A program made the position numbers and the translations under genes. This document shows, in pieces, positions 60,861 through 64,000 of a stretch of DNA of 64,000 nucleotides. Position 1 is the first letter of the stretch. Each line of letters opens with the position of its first letter. The stretch is from Gammaproteobacteria bacterium (GTDB taxonomy: Bacteria; Pseudomonadota; Gammaproteobacteria; Xanthomonadales; Xanthomonadaceae), in assembly GCA_025356635.1 (NCBI GenBank), contig JANXRY010000049.1, positions 1-64,000 of the forward strand. The letters are read 5' to 3'. Under the pieces are notes generated by a model. The model ran no database searches and was not told the DNA's origin. It saw only the letters and a program-made list of their open reading frames with translations.

Positions 60861-61280
60861 ATGAAATACCTGCACAGCATGGTCCGCGTGCGCGACCTCG
60901 ACGCCAACCTACGCTTTTTCTGCGAGGGCTTGGGGCTCAAGGAAGTGCGCCGCGTCGACAACGAGGCCGGCAAGTTCACGCTGGTATTCCTCGCCGCGCC
61001 CGGCAGCCCCGAGGCCGAAGTCGAACTGACCCACAACTGGGGCTCGGCCGAAGACTATGGCAGCGCGCGCAATTTCGGCCACCTTGCTTTCCGGGTCGAG
61101 GACATCTATGCGACCTGCGCCCACCTGCAATCGATGGGCGTGACCATCAACCGGCCGCCGCGCGACGGCCACATGGCTTTCGTGCGTTCGCCGGACCTGA
61201 TTTCGGTCGAATTGCTGCAGGACGGTTCCCTGCCGCCCGCCGAGCCCTGGGTGTCGATGGCGAACGTCGGTAGTTGGTGA
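60861..61280 (+). CDS. gloA: Lactoylglutathione lyase (glyoxalase I)
   Basis: 139 residues, VOC fold. The four GloA metal ligands can be matched: H5, E55 (VELTHNW), H74 (FGHLAF) and E117 (SVELLQ). The enzyme converts the glutathione-methylglyoxal adduct to S-lactoylglutathione. The Cys at 21 (CEGLGL) is where the E. coli enzyme has Tyr. It is probably co-transcribed with the SDR. Confidence 0.85.
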   Translation: MKYLHSMVRVRDLDANLRFFCEGLGLKEVRRVDNEAGKFTLVFLAAPGSPEAEVELTHNWGSAEDYGSARNFGHLAFRVEDIYATCAHLQSMGVTINRPPRDGHMAFVRSPDLISVELLQDGSLPPAEPWVSMANVGSW

Positions 61281-61302
61281 GCACAGCGCCTATTCTTGAG
61301 TT

Positions 61303-62451
61303 CTACCAATCCTTGACCGGATTCGCGCCGCGGGTGGCGGGCACATATATTTCGGCGATCCTGGCCGCGATTTTCATGACATCGGTGTGATGCGCACCCA
61401 AGTTGGTCATGACGATGATGGTGAGCCGATCATCCAGGTATCGGGAAATTACGCCACTATCTCCAGGGCCGCCGTCGGTGTGAAAAACGATGCGATGGCC
61501 TTTGGCAGTTGCCATGAACCAACCCATGCCACCCGGGTACGCCGACCCATCGTCAAGTGGCACGGGCGTCCACATCGTCTCCAGGATGCTTCGCTTGACG
61601 ATCCGCTCCGAGTACAGAGCGGCGTCCCACTTCGCCAGGTCAAGGACATTCATCCACAGACCGCCCGCCGCCCCCGAGAGGATCGACTGGGACCACCAGC
61701 GTGGTGCGTTCTTCCATGCACCGTCGACAAGGGTATAGCCATTGGCGCGGTTCGGAATGATGTCGGCATAACTGAAGACACGAGTCGCGGTCATGCCCAG
61801 CGGCGCAAAGAAGCGTTCACGCAGGAAATCGCCGTAGGGTTTGCCGGTGACGCGATGAATCAGAATGCCCAGCAAGTCGTAGCACGCGTTGCAGTAGTTC
61901 CACTTGCTGCCGGGCTGGGAATCCAGGGGCTGCGCCAGATAGGCGCGGGCGAGTTCTTCTTCGGTGTATTCACGGTGGAAGTCGACGACCCCTTTGGTCC
62001 CATTCGTCTCCTCCGTGCCGTCGGAGACATCGGGTATGCCGGAGGTATGGGTCAGCAGGTGTCGAATCGTGACTGCCTTCAGGGCAGGCGGCGCTTCCGG
62101 GAAGTATTTCGTGATGTTGTCGTCCAGGCAGAGCTTGCCGTCTTCGGCCAGAAGCATGATGGCCGTCGCCGTGAATTGCTTCGATATCGAGCCGGCATCG
62201 AAAATCGTCTTGGGAGACGCCGCGGCGCCGAGTTCGAGATTGGCGAAACCGTAGCCCGCGACCTTGATTATTTTCCCGTCGCGAACCACCGCGAGACCGA
62301 GCCCGGGGATCTTTTGATCCTTCATCACCTGCCGAATGGCGGCATCGGTCTTGGCCGACAACGACGCGCTTTTTGGAACGCCCGCCGCCGGGGTTGACGC
62401 CATCGCGCTCGCAATGAGCAGGGCAAACACAAAACCGGCGACGCGTCTCAT
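61303..62451 (-). CDS. Exported class C beta-lactamase-fold serine hydrolase
   Basis: 382 residues from ATG 62451, chosen because it gives a signal peptide ([19 protein letters not shown]) and overlaps the upstream stop (ATGA). SxxK is SISK (S88-K91), YxN is YCN (186-188), and HTDGG near residue 330 replaces KTG, as in many esterase/D-amino-peptidase relatives. Substrate open (PBP-like or esterase). Confidence 0.9.
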   Translation of the reverse strand: MRRVAGFVFALLIASAMASTPAAGVPKSASLSAKTDAAIRQVMKDQKIPGLGLAVVRDGKIIKVAGYGFANLELGAAASPKTIFDAGSISKQFTATAIMLLAEDGKLCLDDNITKYFPEAPPALKAVTIRHLLTHTSGIPDVSDGTEETNGTKGVVDFHREYTEEELARAYLAQPLDSQPGSKWNYCNACYDLLGILIHRVTGKPYGDFLRERFFAPLGMTATRVFSYADIIPNRANGYTLVDGAWKNAPRWWSQSILSGAAGGLWMNVLDLAKWDAALYSERIVKRSILETMWTPVPLDDGSAYPGGMGWFMATAKGHRIVFHTDGGPGDSGVISRYLDDRLTIIVMTNLGAHHTDVMKIAARIAEIYVPATRGANPVKDW

Positions 62452-63593
62452 GCCGCATCTCCATCTGCCAGCGCCTGGCGCAGGTCTTCGATCAGATCCT
62501 CCGCATTTTCGAGGCCCACCGAGAACCGCAGCAGGTTCTGCGGCGACAGCGGATTCGGGCCTTCGACCGAAGCGCGGTGCTCGATCAGGGATTCGCAGCC
62601 GCCCAGTGAAGTGGCGTTGAGGATCAGCCGGAGATTTCCTGCCACGTGCAGCGCCGCGTCGCGCCCGCCCTTGACGCGGAAGCTGAGCATGCCGCCGAAG
62701 TCCGACATCTGCCGGGCGGCAACGGCGTGGTCTGGATGGGACGCCAGTCCCGGGTAGTGCACCGCCTCGACCGCGGGATGCGCGGCCAGGAATTCGGCGA
62801 TGGCGCGGGCGTTGCGGCAGTGCCATGCCATGCGCGCCGGCAAGGAGCGCGCGCCGCGCAGCAGCAGCCAGGCGTTGAACGGCGACAGGATCGCGCCGGT
62901 GATGTGCCGGCGATGGAACACCGACTCGAAAAAGGCATCGCGACGGGCGAACGCGAGCGCGCCGCCGAGCACGTCGCTGTGGCCGCCGAAATACTTGGTG
63001 GTCGAGTGCATCACCAGGTCGGCGCCCAGCGCCAGCGGCCGCTGCAGCACCGGCGTGGCGAAGGTGTTGTCGCAGGCGAGCAAGGCGCCGGCGCCGTGGG
63101 CGATGTCGGCCAGCGCGGCGATGTCGGCGATCTTCACCTGCGGATTCGACGGTGTTTCCGCCCAGATCATGCGCGTGGACGGCGTCATCGCGGCGCGCAC
63201 TGCCGAAACGTCGCCCATGTCGACGATGGTTCCGTGGATGCCTTTCTCCGGCAGGAAATCGTCGCACAGCGCGCGCAACCCGGTGTAGCAGTCATCGGGG
63301 ATGAGTAATTGCGAGCCGGCTGGAAGCGACCCGATAGCGGCCAGCATCGCCGCCTGTCCGGAAGCGAAAGCCAGCGCCGCCTCGCCTTGTTCCAGTGCCG
63401 CGAGCATCGTCTCGAAACGGTCCTGGGTCGGGTTCCGTTCGCGCAGGTATTCGTAGTCGCTGCGCCGCTCGCCGGCGGGGCCGTGCTCGAACGTGGTCGA
63501 CAGATGGATCGGCGGGGCGACCGCGCCGGTTTCCTTGTCGGGTGCGCCACCGGCGTGGATGGCGAGGGTTTCGAGCCTCAGTTTGTCATTCAT
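62448..63593 (-). CDS. Cystathionine gamma-synthase-family PLP enzyme
   Basis: 381 residues. The PLP lysine is in [14 protein letters not shown], and [16 protein letters not shown] is the neighbouring-subunit phosphate contact typical of Cys/Met-metabolism enzymes. The family includes cystathionine gamma-synthase, cystathionine beta- and gamma-lyases, and O-acetylhomoserine sulfhydrylases; synthase or lyase cannot be chosen from sequence alone. Start and stop overlap both neighbours (ATGA). Confidence 0.88.
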   Translation of the reverse strand: MNDKLRLETLAIHAGGAPDKETGAVAPPIHLSTTFEHGPAGERRSDYEYLRERNPTQDRFETMLAALEQGEAALAFASGQAAMLAAIGSLPAGSQLLIPDDCYTGLRALCDDFLPEKGIHGTIVDMGDVSAVRAAMTPSTRMIWAETPSNPQVKIADIAALADIAHGAGALLACDNTFATPVLQRPLALGADLVMHSTTKYFGGHSDVLGGALAFARRDAFFESVFHRRHITGAILSPFNAWLLLRGARSLPARMAWHCRNARAIAEFLAAHPAVEAVHYPGLASHPDHAVAARQMSDFGGMLSFRVKGGRDAALHVAGNLRLILNATSLGGCESLIEHRASVEGPNPLSPQNLLRFSVGLENAEDLIEDLRQALADGDAA

Positions 63594-64000
63594 GCCCGTG
63601 TCTCCCGGAAAGCCTCGCGTGCCGCCTCAAGCGTATGCCCGATCTCGATGTCGCCGTGCGCCGACGACAGGAAGCCGGCCTCGAAGGCTGAGGGCGCGAA
63701 ATACACGCCGCGCCGGAGGATGCCATGGAAAAACCGGTTGAACGCCGCCGTGTCGCAGGCAACGGCCTGGGCGTAGGTCTCGACGCGTTGATCGGTGAAG
63801 TACAGGCCGAACATCGCGCAGCTGCGGGTGGTGGTAACGGCGACGCCGGCTTCGCGCGCGGCGGCTTCGAGGCCATCGCAAAGTTCATGGGTACGCTTTT
63901 CGAGCGACGCATGGAATCCCGGCGCCTGGATGAGCGCGAGCGTCGCCAGTCCGGCCGCCATCGCCACTGGATTACCGGACAGCGTGCCGGCCTGGTAGAT
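63590..64000 (-). CDS. hemL: Glutamate-1-semialdehyde 2,1-aminomutase (3' part, start outside window)
   Basis: 137 codons are visible, from [18 protein letters not shown] at the window edge to the stop at 63590. [14 protein letters not shown] is the signature next to the PLP site of GsaM, and [18 protein letters not shown] is the conserved C-terminal part. The enzyme makes 5-aminolevulinate for heme. Overlaps the PLP enzyme gene by 4 nt. Confidence 0.96.
   Translation of the reverse strand: MYQAGTLSGNPVAMAAGLATLALIQAPGFHASLEKRTHELCDGLEAAAREAGVAVTTTRSCAMFGLYFTDQRVETYAQAVACDTAAFNRFFHGILRRGVYFAPSAFEAGFLSSAHGDIEIGHTLEAAREAFRETRA

Noticed and set aside
62452-63267. N-terminal extension of the class C hydrolase
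   Set aside because: It overlaps the PLP enzyme gene in another frame and reads as Arg-rich shadow; the signal peptide starts at 62451.

Overview
The window is one contiguous, gene-dense stretch of chromosome with high G+C (mid-60s percent by eye). I see no insertion sequence, integrase, CRISPR array, tRNA or rRNA, and no local shift in codon use that would suggest recent transfer. The gene set fits a Gram-negative gammaproteobacterium of the Lysobacterales (Xanthomonadales), possibly a Rhodanobacteraceae/Dokdonella-like lineage: Kdo transferase beside tolC and pcm, a PPi-type phosphofructokinase, a membrane pyrophosphatase, an S10 peptidase and a BNR-repeat exported protein. The taxonomic placement is inference. 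No gene-free stretch exceeds 300 bases; the longest (41661-41939) carries a TPP riboswitch.

Layout. 1-8801: 3' part of a serine carboxypeptidase, then a tight run of exported BNR-repeat protein, PLP decarboxylase, TPR protein and an Nramp-like transporter. 8811-14856: an AraC regulator divergent from a beta-helix lipoprotein, a diheme cytochrome c lipoprotein and a TonB-dependent receptor, a linked unit of unknown job. 14924-21554: a cyanophycin operon (isoaspartyl dipeptidase, cyanophycinase, cyanophycin synthetase and a second, Mur-ligase-only synthetase-like protein). 21643-28287: MgtE, GlnE, an ELM1-like protein, a nitroreductase-family reductase, YceI and a zinc-finger protein. 28301-34521: LPS core genes (two glycosyltransferases, O-antigen-ligase-like protein, two LpxL-type acyltransferases, WaaA). 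34523-41660: TolC and Pcm, then a TetR repressor divergent from an RND efflux adaptor/pump pair with two candidate operators between them. 41795-47838: TPP riboswitch, thiC, a Tat-type lipoprotein serine hydrolase and an M16 protease. 47881-57931: Asp/Asn hydroxylase-like protein, soluble pyrophosphatase, Hpt protein, H+-pumping pyrophosphatase, a TMTC-like membrane protein with a D-Ala-D-Ala peptidase, a DUF3617 protein, PPi-type phosphofructokinase and adenylate kinase. 57931-64000: Mpl, a Lon-N-domain protein, an SDR, glyoxalase I, and a translationally chained set of HemL (partial), a cystathionine gamma-synthase-family enzyme and a beta-lactamase-fold hydrolase.

How the genes work together. 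Three themes stand out: nitrogen storage as cyanophycin with its own breakdown enzymes; pyrophosphate used as an energy currency (PPase, H+-PPase, PPi-PFK within 8.3 kb); and envelope construction (LPS core, lipid A acylation, peptidoglycan recycling). Several promoters share the form GCTAnnnT, and in five genes a -10-like hexamer lies exactly 6 nt before the start codon, which points to frequent leaderless transcription.
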